From positions 1 through 32,360 of the forward strand of contig NZ_JPVQ01000038.1 of NCBI RefSeq assembly GCF_000772965.1: a DNA stretch of 32,360 nucleotides. Reading direction: 5' to 3'. Positions 7,169 to 15,167 of the stretch are shown here, one piece after another. Origin of the DNA: Ureibacillus massiliensis 4400831 = CIP 108448 = CCUG 49529. Its GTDB lineage: Bacteria > Bacillota > Bacilli > Bacillales_A > Planococcaceae. The stretch's first letter is position 1. Each line of letters opens with the position of its first letter. The notes beneath the pieces are model-generated. The model was not told where the DNA came from, did not search any database, and saw only the letters and a list, made by a program, of their open reading frames with translations. The position numbers and the translations under genes are program-made.

Positions 7169-8434
7169 ATGGCGACGATATTAGCTATATTCTTATTAGC
7201 CTTACTAGTTATGAATGTTCCGCTTGCAATTAGTGTTGGATTAGCGTCCACTGCCGTTTTACTAACTTCAGACATAAATCCAATAGTAGCTGTTCAAAGG
7301 ATGATTACTGGTTTAGATAGCTTTTCTCTAATGGCTATCCCGCTATTTATGGTTGCAGGGAAAATCATGGAGATTGGTGGAATTTCAAAAAGACTTGTTG
7401 ATTTAGCTGCTAGTATTGTTGGTTCCATTACTGGAGGATTTGCGATTATTGCCGTAATAGCAAGTATGTTCTTTGCGGCAATCTCAGGTTCAGCACCAGC
7501 AACAGTAATTTCAATTGGTGCCATTATGGTGCCAGCAATGATTAAAGAAGGATATGATAAAAAGTTTGCACTTGCTCTTATTGCAGCAAGTGGAACAATC
7601 GGGATTATCATACCGCCGAGTATACCATTTATAACCTATGGAATTTCAGCTAGCACCAGTGTAGGTGATTTATTTATTGCTGGTGTGTTACCTGGTATTT
7701 TAATGGGAATATCTATGATTATCTATAGTTATATTATCTCGAAAAAACGAGGTTATAAGGGCGGAGAGAAAACAAGCTTAAAGAAGTTCTTTTATAACTT
7801 TAAACGGTCGATTCTTGGTTTATTAATGCCACTGATCATTTTAGGTGGTATTTATGCAGGGTGGTTTACACCAACTGAATCGGGTGCGGTAGCGTGTATT
7901 TACGGACTAATTGTTTCGCTATTTATATATCGTACGATGAAGTTTTCGGAACTTAAAAAGACATTTGTTGAAGCAGGTTCATTATCAGCAATGGTACTTT
8001 TTATCATTGCCACAGCAAACTTACTTAGCTGGTTAATCACAGTTGAACAAATTCCAGTTAAAATCGCATCAGCATTAACATCTTTCACAGAAAGTCCGAT
8101 TGTATTTTTATTAATCATTAATTTAATATTATTATTTGTAGGGACATTTTTGGAATTAAATGCTGCGATTATCTTACTAGTTCCAATTCTATTGCCGATG
8201 CTACAAATGTACGGAATCAATCTTACTCACTTTGGCGTATTGATGATTGTAAACTTAGCAATAGGATTATTAACACCTCCATTAGGAGTCAATTTGTTCG
8301 TAGCAAAGTCGTTATCAGACATTCAATTCAATCAACTAGTTAAGAGTGTTATACCATTTATTTTAATTATGTTACTGAATTTGGCGATACTCATCTTCTT
8401 CCCGGGAATAACGTCTGTTTTAATTTCGAAATAA
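7169..8434 (+). CDS. dctM: TRAP transporter large membrane subunit (DctM family)
   Basis: The 421-residue, strongly hydrophobic protein matches the usual length and pattern of DctM, the transport-catalysing subunit. Hallmarks are the loop MAIPLFMVAGKIMEIGGIS, the segment AAISGSAPATVISIGAIMVPAM, GTIGIIIPPSIPFI, the TPTESGAVACIYG motif and the late LTPPLGVNLF. About ten to twelve membrane helices can be picked out. ATG 7169 follows a G-rich site. It starts 31 nt after dctQ and is followed by the regulator gene; it should form the channel with DctQ. Confidence 0.92.
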   Translation: MATILAIFLLALLVMNVPLAISVGLASTAVLLTSDINPIVAVQRMITGLDSFSLMAIPLFMVAGKIMEIGGISKRLVDLAASIVGSITGGFAIIAVIASMFFAAISGSAPATVISIGAIMVPAMIKEGYDKKFALALIAASGTIGIIIPPSIPFITYGISASTSVGDLFIAGVLPGILMGISMIIYSYIISKKRGYKGGEKTSLKKFFYNFKRSILGLLMPLIILGGIYAGWFTPTESGAVACIYGLIVSLFIYRTMKFSELKKTFVEAGSLSAMVLFIIATANLLSWLITVEQIPVKIASALTSFTESPIVFLLIINLILLFVGTFLELNAAIILLVPILLPMLQMYGINLTHFGVLMIVNLAIGLLTPPLGVNLFVAKSLSDIQFNQLVKSVIPFILIMLLNLAILIFFPGITSVLISK

Positions 8435-8473
8435 TCCGACAACTAGAACGTTTATTTGAAAGGGAGTTATTTT

Positions 8474-9241
8474 GTGAATGAAAAATATTGGAATCCAGCA
8501 CTAGAGAGAGCAGATAAGGTACTCAATCTTATTGCAGAAAACCCAAGTAAATATAGATTAATAGATATTTCTAAAAAGCTTGAGATTAATAAAAGTACAC
8601 TCTTCATACTCATTAATACAATGGAAAAACTGGGCTGGATTACCAAACATATAGGTGATGTATATAGCCTAGGGGGGACAATGGGTTCCCTTGGAGCGGC
8701 TTATCTAAAGCAGTTTAATTTACTTCATGCCTTTTACGAAGAGGCAGCGGAAGTCCAAATGAAAGTGAAAGAGAATTTACAGCTTGGAATATTAGACGGT
8801 GGGGACGTTATTTATCTTGGGAAAGTAAAGGATGATTCAATGGTTCAACTTGTAACAGAACCTGGAATGAAGTTCCCTGCCTATGCCACTTCAATAGGAA
8901 AAATACAATTATCTCAGTACTCCCTTGAAGAGCTAAAAAATATTTACTCTGAAGAGCCATTAATGTCAAAAACACCATATACCATTACTTCTGTTGAGAA
9001 GCTTTATGAAAATTTGCAACAAGCTAAGGTTCAAGGCTATATAGAGGAACATCAAGAATCAGCTGAAGGCATACATTGTGTAGCTGCACCTGTATATGAT
9101 TTTAATAAGCGCATAATCGCTGGTGTGAGTATTGCCATGATTACAGCACACTGGGAGAAAAAAGGGGATATGGCAAGAAAAGAAGTTGTTAAGCTTGCAA
9201 ACCAATTATCTCTACGTTCTGGATATTCAAAAGAGCAATAA
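8474..9241 (+). CDS. IclR-family transcriptional regulator
   Basis: The 255-residue protein has an N-terminal winged helix (about 20-62, LIDISKKLEINKSTLFILINTMEKLGWI) and a C-terminal IclR effector domain with GDVIYLGKV, the FPAYATSIGK stretch and a late CVAAPVYDFNKRIIAGVSIA, all typical of the family. GTG 8474 is preceded at 7 nt by AAAGGGAG; the upstream TTG at 8456 would place that site inside the coding frame. Being inside the operon, it most likely controls the operon's own promoter at 4221 through the palindromes at 4257-4294 and senses the transported compound or a breakdown product. Repressor or activator cannot be told, but operator position downstream of the -10 favours repression. 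Confidence 0.88.
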   Translation: MNEKYWNPALERADKVLNLIAENPSKYRLIDISKKLEINKSTLFILINTMEKLGWITKHIGDVYSLGGTMGSLGAAYLKQFNLLHAFYEEAAEVQMKVKENLQLGILDGGDVIYLGKVKDDSMVQLVTEPGMKFPAYATSIGKIQLSQYSLEELKNIYSEEPLMSKTPYTITSVEKLYENLQQAKVQGYIEEHQESAEGIHCVAAPVYDFNKRIIAGVSIAMITAHWEKKGDMARKEVVKLANQLSLRSGYSKEQ

Positions 9242-9271
9242 ATAGAAAATTTTTAAGAGAAGGTGATGGGG

Positions 9272-10201
9272 ATGGAGAATACACGACAATTTATAAAGGA
9301 ACTAGGATATCCTGAAAGTGATCTATACGACTTACCTTCTTCGACAAAAAGATTTCCTGATGGAGCCCAATATCGATTGGAAATTCCTAGTGTGGAAGGT
9401 CCTAAAGCATTAAAAGCCGTTGTAGAGGAAATGAAAAAGCTAAATGTACCGATTCATCGTGTGTCCCAAGGTAGTGGAATTATGATGCTAAGCGATGATG
9501 AAATTAAAGAAATGTGTCAAATTGCAAATGAAGAGCGTATGGAGTTAAGTTTATTTACTGGTCCACGTGGTACGTTTGATATTAGTGCACAGCCTCTTAC
9601 GCCGAATGGTAAAAATGTTGGTGTACGACATGAAGGAATGGATCAGCTTGTATATGCAATGGAGGATTTACAAAGAGGTGCTGAATTAGGGTTAAGGGGT
9701 GCACTAATCGGTGATGAAGGTCTTCTATTATTAACGAAGGAAATGAAAGAGAAAGGCCTGCTGCCAGAAGATTTTGTGATTAAAGCTTCTGTTCAAATAA
9801 TGGCTTCAAATCCGGTATCCGTAAAATTAATGGCAGAAATTGGAGCGGATACGTACAATGTACCAACAGCCTTGACGTTACCAAAGCTTGCAGCGATACG
9901 CCAAGTAATTGATATTCCAATTGATTTATACGTAGAGGTACCAGATAATCTCGGCGGTTTTGTAAGACATTACGAAATTCCAGAATTTATAAGAGTACTA
10001 GCTCCTGTTTATTTAAAATTTGGATTAAGAAACCATCCAGATGTATATCCATCAGGGTATCATCTAGAGAAGTATAATGAAGATTTATGTAGAGAAAGAG
10101 TAAGAAGAGCGGCACATGGTATGAGAATTATTCAAAAGTATTGTCCTGAGGCAATCATCTCTGAAAAGGGTGCATCAGATCTTGGCATTCCTGTTTTATA
10201 A
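9272..10201 (+). CDS. U32-peptidase-like TIM-barrel protein of unknown role
   Basis: This 309-residue soluble protein looks like the U32-peptidase-like group: SKDLPSS/RFPDGAQYRLEIPSVEGP near the N-terminus, the VSQGSGIMMLSDDEI stretch, FTGPRGTFDIS, ALIGDEGLLLLTKE, and alternating strands and helices suggesting a barrel. I see no classical protease signature or signal peptide. Members annotated as peptidases often have no shown proteolysis, so the name is only a fold label. I chose ATG 9272 because AAGGTG lies 6 nt upstream; GTG 9263 and ATG 9266 overlap that site. Its place between the regulator and the aldehyde dehydrogenase suggests an enzymatic step on the imported compound, for example an aldol-type or hydration reaction. 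That is inference. Confidence 0.6.
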   Translation: MENTRQFIKELGYPESDLYDLPSSTKRFPDGAQYRLEIPSVEGPKALKAVVEEMKKLNVPIHRVSQGSGIMMLSDDEIKEMCQIANEERMELSLFTGPRGTFDISAQPLTPNGKNVGVRHEGMDQLVYAMEDLQRGAELGLRGALIGDEGLLLLTKEMKEKGLLPEDFVIKASVQIMASNPVSVKLMAEIGADTYNVPTALTLPKLAAIRQVIDIPIDLYVEVPDNLGGFVRHYEIPEFIRVLAPVYLKFGLRNHPDVYPSGYHLEKYNEDLCRERVRRAAHGMRIIQKYCPEAIISEKGASDLGIPVL

Positions 10202-10241
10202 TAATTTCTATTATTCTTACTAAAAATTAGGAGGTTTTTAA

Positions 10242-11705
10242 ATGACTGCGACTGTAAAAGAGTTAGTTTGTTTGAATTATATTAATGGAGAGTGGACTAG
10301 TTCAGAATCTGGAGAAACGATTAATAACTTTAATCCAGCAAATGGTGAACTGGTATGCAAAATTCAAGCATCCTCTGCAAATGATGTAGCTGTAGCTGTG
10401 GAAGCGGCAAATCAAGCGAAAAAGGCTTGGTTTAACTTACCTGGAACAGTGCGCGGTAAGTATTTGTTTGATATTGCAACTGAAATTGAAAAAGCAAAAA
10501 ATGAAATCGCTGAAGCAATGACAATGGAAATGGGTAAAACTTATCCAGAATCTCTTGGTGAAGTTCAACGAGCAATCGATATTTTCCGTTATTATGCGGG
10601 AGAAGGTGTTCGTAAGACTGGTGATGTGATTCCTTCATCTGCATCAGGTGCACTTATGTATACAACTCGTGCGCCTCTTGGAGTAGTTGCAGTAATTACA
10701 CCTTGGAACTTCCCCATCGCCATTCCAGCATGGAAGATGGCACCAGCATTAATTTTCGGAAACACAGTAGTCTTTAAGCCTGCTCAAGAAGCTCCTTTAA
10801 CTGCAACAAAGCTTGTTGAATGTGTTGAAAGAGCAAACCTTCCAAAAGGTGTACTCAATTTAGTTCACGGCTCTGGACGTGTAATTGGAAATGAACTAGT
10901 AGAAAATTCACCAATTAACGGTATTACATTTACAGGATCTAATACTGTGGGTAAACAAATTGGTTCTAAGGCTTTTGCCCGTGGAATTAAATATCAATTA
11001 GAAATGGGCGGTAAAAATCCAATTGTTATTATGGATGATGCAGATATTTCTGATGCTGTAACGGCTACTCTTACTGGATCGATGAAATCTACTGGTCAAA
11101 AATGTACAGCAACAAGTCGTGTTATTGTACATGAAGCAATTTATGACCAATTCAAAGAAAAGCTTTTAGCTGAAGTAAACAAAATTAAAGTTGGAGATGG
11201 TTTCTCTCAAGATACTTGGTACGGACCATGTGCAAGTAAGGGCCAAATGGAAACGGTTCTTTCATATATTGAAAAAGGAAAAGAAGAAGGTGCTTCATTA
11301 ATTTTCGGTGGAAATCGTTTAGAAAGTGAAGAGTTTAAAACAGGTTACTTTGTTGAACCTACAATTTTTGAAAATGTTACTTCTGATATGTCCATCGTTC
11401 AAGAAGAGATTTTTGGTCCAGTAATTGCTTTAATTAAAGTTTCTTCATATAAAGAAGCAATCGAAGAAGCAAACAATGTTTCATTTGGTTTAAGTGCTTC
11501 GATCTTTACGAAAAACATTGGGAATATCCTTCAATTTGTTAATGATATTGAAGCAGGATTAGTCCGAATCAATGCAGAAACAGCTGGTGTTGAATATCAA
11601 GCACCATTTGGTGGAATGAAAGATTCTAGTTCACATTCAAGAGAACAAGGGCAAGCAGCTATTGAATTCTTTACTTCTATTAAAACGGTATATATTCAAC
11701 AATAA
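10242..11705 (+). CDS. NAD(P)-dependent aldehyde dehydrogenase (GucD/YcbD-like)
   Basis: The 487-residue protein is a complete ALDH-superfamily enzyme: Asn156 in PWNFP, Lys179 in FKPAQ, Glu254 in LEMGGKNP, catalytic Cys288 in GQKCTATS and EEIFGP near 390. The C-terminal [24 protein letters not shown] resembles the alpha-ketoglutaric semialdehyde dehydrogenase group (B. subtilis YcbD/GucD). That would fit sugar-acid or hydroxyproline catabolism, but no dehydratase for such a route is here, so the substrate remains uncertain. ATG 10242 follows AGGAGG. It is the last gene of the operon, ending 66 nt before a strong terminator, and probably oxidises the aldehyde made by the first-gene dehydrogenase or by the U32-like protein. 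Confidence 0.88.
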   Translation: MTATVKELVCLNYINGEWTSSESGETINNFNPANGELVCKIQASSANDVAVAVEAANQAKKAWFNLPGTVRGKYLFDIATEIEKAKNEIAEAMTMEMGKTYPESLGEVQRAIDIFRYYAGEGVRKTGDVIPSSASGALMYTTRAPLGVVAVITPWNFPIAIPAWKMAPALIFGNTVVFKPAQEAPLTATKLVECVERANLPKGVLNLVHGSGRVIGNELVENSPINGITFTGSNTVGKQIGSKAFARGIKYQLEMGGKNPIVIMDDADISDAVTATLTGSMKSTGQKCTATSRVIVHEAIYDQFKEKLLAEVNKIKVGDGFSQDTWYGPCASKGQMETVLSYIEKGKEEGASLIFGGNRLESEEFKTGYFVEPTIFENVTSDMSIVQEEIFGPVIALIKVSSYKEAIEEANNVSFGLSASIFTKNIGNILQFVNDIEAGLVRINAETAGVEYQAPFGGMKDSSSHSREQGQAAIEFFTSIKTVYIQQ

Positions 11706-11770
11706 AACAAAAGTAACCATTAACCATTACTGTTTTAAATTAATTAAAAACCCCCTATAAATATATATTG

Positions 11771-11814
11771 CAGTCAGTTGTTGAAAGTGTGCAACAACTG
11801 GCTGTTTTTATTTT
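11771..11814 (+). terminator. Terminator of the adh-TRAP-ALDH operon
   Basis: A 13-bp stem, CAGTCAGTTGTTG with CAACAACTGGCTG (one G-U pair), is followed by TTTTTATTTT. Confidence 0.88.
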
Positions 11815-11885
11815 GAAAAACTCATTTAAATAAGTAAATAAAATGATCGAGTTTCCTCCATATAACTCTCCCATAAATTGATAGA

Positions 11886-11915
11886 TAGACAGATTTCTCT
11901 TTATGGTGCTACTAT
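11886..11915 (+). promoter_or_regulatory. Candidate promoter of the lipoprotein gene
   Basis: TAGACA at 11886-11891, an 18-nt spacer, and TACTAT at 11910-11915 preceded by TGC (extended -10). The predicted start lies about 45 nt before the ATG at 11969. Confidence 0.5.
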
Positions 11916-11968
11916 AGTTTAGTAATCTATATTACTATTAATTATATTTTTGAGGGGAGAATTTTTTA

Positions 11969-13111
11969 ATGAAAAAAATAGGCCTTTTCTTAGCAGGCGT
12001 TTTAGTTATATTGATGTTAGCAGCTTGTGGAAAAGCATCATTAGACAAATCGGAAGTATTAGCAAAATCGATAGAAGCAAGTGCAGATATTCATAGCTAC
12101 TCGATTGAAATGGATATGGATATTGACATGGATGATATGAAGCAATCAGTATCAATGAAAGGCGATATCACTCATAATCCAGATATGATTCATCTAAACA
12201 TGAACATGGACATGTTAGGGATGAATATGGATATTGAAACTTACTTAAATCAAGATGAAGCATATATGAGTATGATGGGCGAATGGATGGAAATGGATCC
12301 ATCAGAGCTAGGCTTGGAAAGCTTTGATCAAATTAATAAAGAAGAGATGGAAAAGTTAACTAAGTTTACTGAACAATTTGAAATGACAGAGGAAGAAAAT
12401 CAATATGTTTTAAAGTTGTCAGGAAACGATGAAACTTATCGAGAATTAATTGAAGATGTTATTTCTTCATCAATGGGGGAAGTTTCAGCTGATCCATATA
12501 TGGAAGAGTTAATAAATTCGATTAAGATTAAAAATTTAAATTTAGAGTATCATATTGATAAAGAAACATTTATCCATACAATGCAAGTTTTCGATATTGA
12601 GCTTGAGATGGTTGATGGAGATACTACGACTCCGTTGAACATTAAAGGAGAATTAACAACTTCCAATATTAATGGAGTGGAACCGATTGTAATTCCTGAT
12701 GAAGTGAAGGAAAGCGCGGTAACAGAAGATGAGATGTATCCATATTCTGATAGTATGTCTGTTGAAGAATTACAGGAATTAGTGTCTTATGAAATCGTTG
12801 AACCGTCAGCAGTGCCAGAAGGATACATCTTCACTGAAGGCTACTATGATGAAACAATGGATATGGTTACAATCAGCTATGACAAAGATTTTGATAACTG
12901 GATAATGCTGACGATGAATCCGATTGAAGTATTCAGTTTAGCAGACGTAGAAGGTGAATCAATAGAAGTACGCGGCACTGAAGGTATTATTTATGATATG
13001 GAAGGTTATTTAAGCATTAGTTGGGAAGAAAATGGATTATTGTACGAAGTAGGCGGAATGGGAACAGATCTTACTATCGAACAATTATTAGAAGTTGCTG
13101 AAAGTATCTAA
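11969..13111 (+). CDS. Met-rich lipoprotein, DUF6612-like with DUF4367-like tail
   Basis: The 380-residue protein starts with a lipoprotein signal (MKKIGLFLAGVLVILMLAAC, lipobox LAAC). Residues 25-230 resemble the DUF6612/LppX-like fold: SLDKSEVLAKSIEASADIHSYSIEMDM and a run of beta strands rich in Met and Asp (MNMDMLGMNMDIETYL). After about residue 265 a second part, ELVSYEIVEPSAVPEGYIFTEGYYD to WEENGLLYEVGG, resembles DUF4367, a domain found in sigma-linked membrane proteins. It stands alone between terminators. The Met/Asp-dense strand region (about residues 45-100) could reflect metal handling or a lipid-facing surface, but that is speculation. Exported and membrane anchored is well supported; function is unknown. 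Confidence 0.7.
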   Translation: MKKIGLFLAGVLVILMLAACGKASLDKSEVLAKSIEASADIHSYSIEMDMDIDMDDMKQSVSMKGDITHNPDMIHLNMNMDMLGMNMDIETYLNQDEAYMSMMGEWMEMDPSELGLESFDQINKEEMEKLTKFTEQFEMTEEENQYVLKLSGNDETYRELIEDVISSSMGEVSADPYMEELINSIKIKNLNLEYHIDKETFIHTMQVFDIELEMVDGDTTTPLNIKGELTTSNINGVEPIVIPDEVKESAVTEDEMYPYSDSMSVEELQELVSYEIVEPSAVPEGYIFTEGYYDETMDMVTISYDKDFDNWIMLTMNPIEVFSLADVEGESIEVRGTEGIIYDMEGYLSISWEENGLLYEVGGMGTDLTIEQLLEVAESI

Positions 13112-13117
13112 TATTAC

Positions 13118-13152
13118 AACACCTAAGTTGGTTTTCTGACTTAGGTGTTTTT
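13118..13152 (+). terminator. Terminator after the lipoprotein gene
   Basis: AACACCTAAGT pairs perfectly with ACTTAGGTGTT around a 10-nt loop and runs into TTTTT. Confidence 0.9.
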
Positions 13153-13273
13153 TATTATAAATGTTTGAATGATGGAATATAGAGTCTATGTGACAAACGG
13201 AGATTTAAGGGAATATTAGTAATCTATTTGCAACAAAAGTAAATTTGATGAGTTATAAATCAAGTCTCAAAAC

Positions 13274-13303
13274 TTGTCAATAGGTTTTCGATGGAAATAT
13301 ACT
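13274..13303 (+). promoter_or_regulatory. Candidate promoter of the CAP-domain gene
   Basis: TTGTCA at 13274-13279, an 18-nt spacer and TATACT at 13298-13303 give a good sigma-A match. It implies a leader of about 145 nt before the ATG at 13455, in which I see no clear riboswitch. The rest of 13153-13454 shows nothing else. Confidence 0.4.
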
Positions 13304-13454
13304 TTTAACTTGGTAATTTTTATGGAAATGATAGATTCTATACATGCTATTTTAATAGATTGTTGAAGTTAACTGTTACTGTTACCAGTTTATGGTCCAA
13401 ATATTACACATATCGTACTGTACTATAGGTGTTGTAGAAAAGGAGGAATACAAA

Positions 13455-14348
13455 ATGAAAAAATGGTTAATGACATCGTTTTGTGCAACTACATTATTAG
13501 CAACATCAATTACTTCCGCAGACGCGGCTAGTTTAAATCGTGAGACAAAGGATGAAGCAAAAACTGAAAATATCCAAATCATTAAAGAGGATAGTTATCA
13601 AGAATTTGCTTTAAAAATAATGGATAAAATCATATTGCCAAATGGACAGCTTGATATAAATAATATTGAGGATTTAGTAAATAAAAAATTAAATAATTTA
13701 GACGTATATAAAGAACTCGCAAATGGTAAATTTGTAAAAGAAAATAAAGCTAACACTACTGCTAAAAAAGAAACAACAAATGACGCAAAACCTACTGAAA
13801 ATAAAGAAATAAAAAAACAAACACCAACAAAAGAAGCAACATATCCAGAAGTAAATAATGATACAACAGCTCCAGAAGCAAATAAAAACAATAGGACTGT
13901 ACCGTCAAATTCAAATAATCAACAAGCAGAAGCACCAGTAAAGACACCTACTGCAAATGTAAATCAATCCGTTTCTGAATTTGAAAAACAAGTAGTTAAT
14001 TTAACAAATGCTGAACGTACCAAAGCGGGTCTTAAACCGCTTGAAATTTATACGCCTTTAATGAATGTTGCAGAAGCAAAATCTGCGGATATGGCGAAAA
14101 ATAATTACTTCTCACATACAAGTCCAACTTACGGAAGCCCATTTGATCAAATCAAAGCTGCAGGGATTTCATATCGTGCTGCCGGTGAAAATATTGCACA
14201 AGGTCAAAAAACTCCGCAAGAAGTAGTTCAAGCGTGGATGGATTCACCTGGACATCGTCAAAACATTATGAATGCAAATTACACTCATATTGGTGTAGGT
14301 TTTGTTGAAGATGGTAACTATTGGACACAGCAGTTTATCCAACTTTAA
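13455..14348 (+). CDS. Secreted CAP-domain (SCP/PR1, YkwD-like) protein
   Basis: The 297-residue protein has a Sec signal peptide (MKKWLMTSFCATTLLATSITSADAA) and a low-complexity Lys/Thr/Glu/Asn/Pro linker at about residues 95-175. A C-terminal CAP domain spans about 178-297, with VVNLTNAERTKAGLKPL, YFSHTSP, AAGENIAQGQ, WMDSPGHRQNIM and the final HIGVGFVEDGNYWTQQF. The two conserved His and Glu residues that line the CAP cavity are present. ATG 13455 follows AAAGGAGGA; the open frame extends 21 codons upstream but without a signal or ribosome-binding site. Spore-former CAP proteins of this layout are secreted or coat associated; their activity is not settled. Confidence 0.88.
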   Translation: MKKWLMTSFCATTLLATSITSADAASLNRETKDEAKTENIQIIKEDSYQEFALKIMDKIILPNGQLDINNIEDLVNKKLNNLDVYKELANGKFVKENKANTTAKKETTNDAKPTENKEIKKQTPTKEATYPEVNNDTTAPEANKNNRTVPSNSNNQQAEAPVKTPTANVNQSVSEFEKQVVNLTNAERTKAGLKPLEIYTPLMNVAEAKSADMAKNNYFSHTSPTYGSPFDQIKAAGISYRAAGENIAQGQKTPQEVVQAWMDSPGHRQNIMNANYTHIGVGFVEDGNYWTQQFIQL

Positions 14349-14378
14349 TTTATTAAGTAATAGAATATTGTAGTACTT

Positions 14379-14421
14379 TAAAAGATGATCTTTAAGTTAA
14401 TTACTTAAGATCATCTTTTTT
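14379..14421. terminator. Bidirectional terminator between convergent genes
   Basis: AAAGATGATCTTTAAGT pairs with ACTTAAGATCATCTTT with one bulged T. A-run on the left and T-run on the right let it stop both the CAP gene (plus) and the channel-like gene (minus). Confidence 0.85.
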
Positions 14422-14473
14422 ATAGTGGAAGTAAAAGGAGTACTTTTATTGTTATGATAATTGGTCGGATTTG

Positions 14474-14836
14474 CTATATAGCTGAATCATGATTATTACT
14501 TTTTTCTTCTGTTCGTTCAAAATCTGCGACTGCAAGACCAATTCTAATTAAGACCATTAGCATGACACCAATCCCTACAACTAGATAAATCATTGTAAAC
14601 CATTTGCTTAAATTTGCTTGAGGTACTAAGCCTGTACTCACACTTGTAGGCATTAAACTAGTAAACGCAAAGTAAAACGAATCAAGTAATGACCAACCTT
14701 CTACACCTTTATAAAACATTGTGCCTGAAAGTAAAATGATGGCTAAAGTTAAAAGTAGTGATCGAAATAAAGGCTCCTTCATGGTTCTAAAAATAGCAGA
14801 TAGTAATCTTTTTAACGTTAAGAAAAATGAGATCAT
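14474..14836 (-). CDS. Small two-helix ion-channel-like protein with abnormal filter
   Basis: The 120-residue protein has a basic N-terminus, a first membrane helix (about 25-42), a pore-helix-like segment (GWSLLDSFYFAFTSLM, 47-62) and a second helix (about 79-102). This is the order of the Ion_channel (two-helix potassium channel) family. The filter position reads PTSVSTGLVP where potassium channels have TVGYGD-LVP, so the selectivity signature is absent. The flanks (DSFYFAFTSL and the Ile/Val/Gly-rich second helix) are well kept. The ATG on the minus strand follows AAGGAGATG by 4 nt. It may be a channel of other selectivity, a non-conducting subunit, or a decaying copy; only the fold is supported. 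Confidence 0.7.
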   Translation of the reverse strand: MISFFLTLKRLLSAIFRTMKEPLFRSLLLTLAIILLSGTMFYKGVEGWSLLDSFYFAFTSLMPTSVSTGLVPQANLSKWFTMIYLVVGIGVMLMVLIRIGLAVADFERTEEKSNNHDSAI

Positions 14837-15167
14837 ATTACATCTCCTTACAAAAAATTGGTTTGATTAGTTATAGTTATGACCTTATAGCCGAATTACA
14901 AAACTTACTTTAAAAGTAACTTATTGAGTTTAATTTTGCATTCAAAATATCACCTCCTATATTTATTTAGGTATTTTTAAATCAAAATTGGTGTAGCATT
15001 TAAATAAGGTTTTGTTAATAATGAGTCCGTTAATAGACAAGTAAAAATGTTAAATAGATAATTGGTTAATAAAAAATGTATGAATTATTATTAATTTTTC
15101 TCGTGGAAGTAAAAGTTTACGGTAAAAAGTGCAAAGATTATATGAAATATTTTTTGAGGGAGTTATC
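14837..15167. other. Divergent intergenic region with possible minus-strand leader peptide
   Basis: On the minus strand a perfect AGGAGGTGAT site precedes a TTG-started frame of 11 codons, 14945 down to 14910 (MNAKLNSISYF). It ends 73 nt before the channel-like gene. A 15-nt near palindrome TTACTTTAAAAGTAA at 14905-14919 overlaps its end. Plus strand up to 15167 leads into the GGDEF gene; no clear promoter is called. The leader is tentative. Confidence 0.35.

Noticed and set aside
7294-8220. Minus-strand frames of about 105 residues inside dctM
   Set aside because: Antisense shadows of a strongly hydrophobic gene; no start signals.
13598-13891. Minus-strand 97-residue hydrophobic frame in the CAP gene
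   Set aside because: It is the complement of the Lys/Thr/Glu linker and has no start signal.
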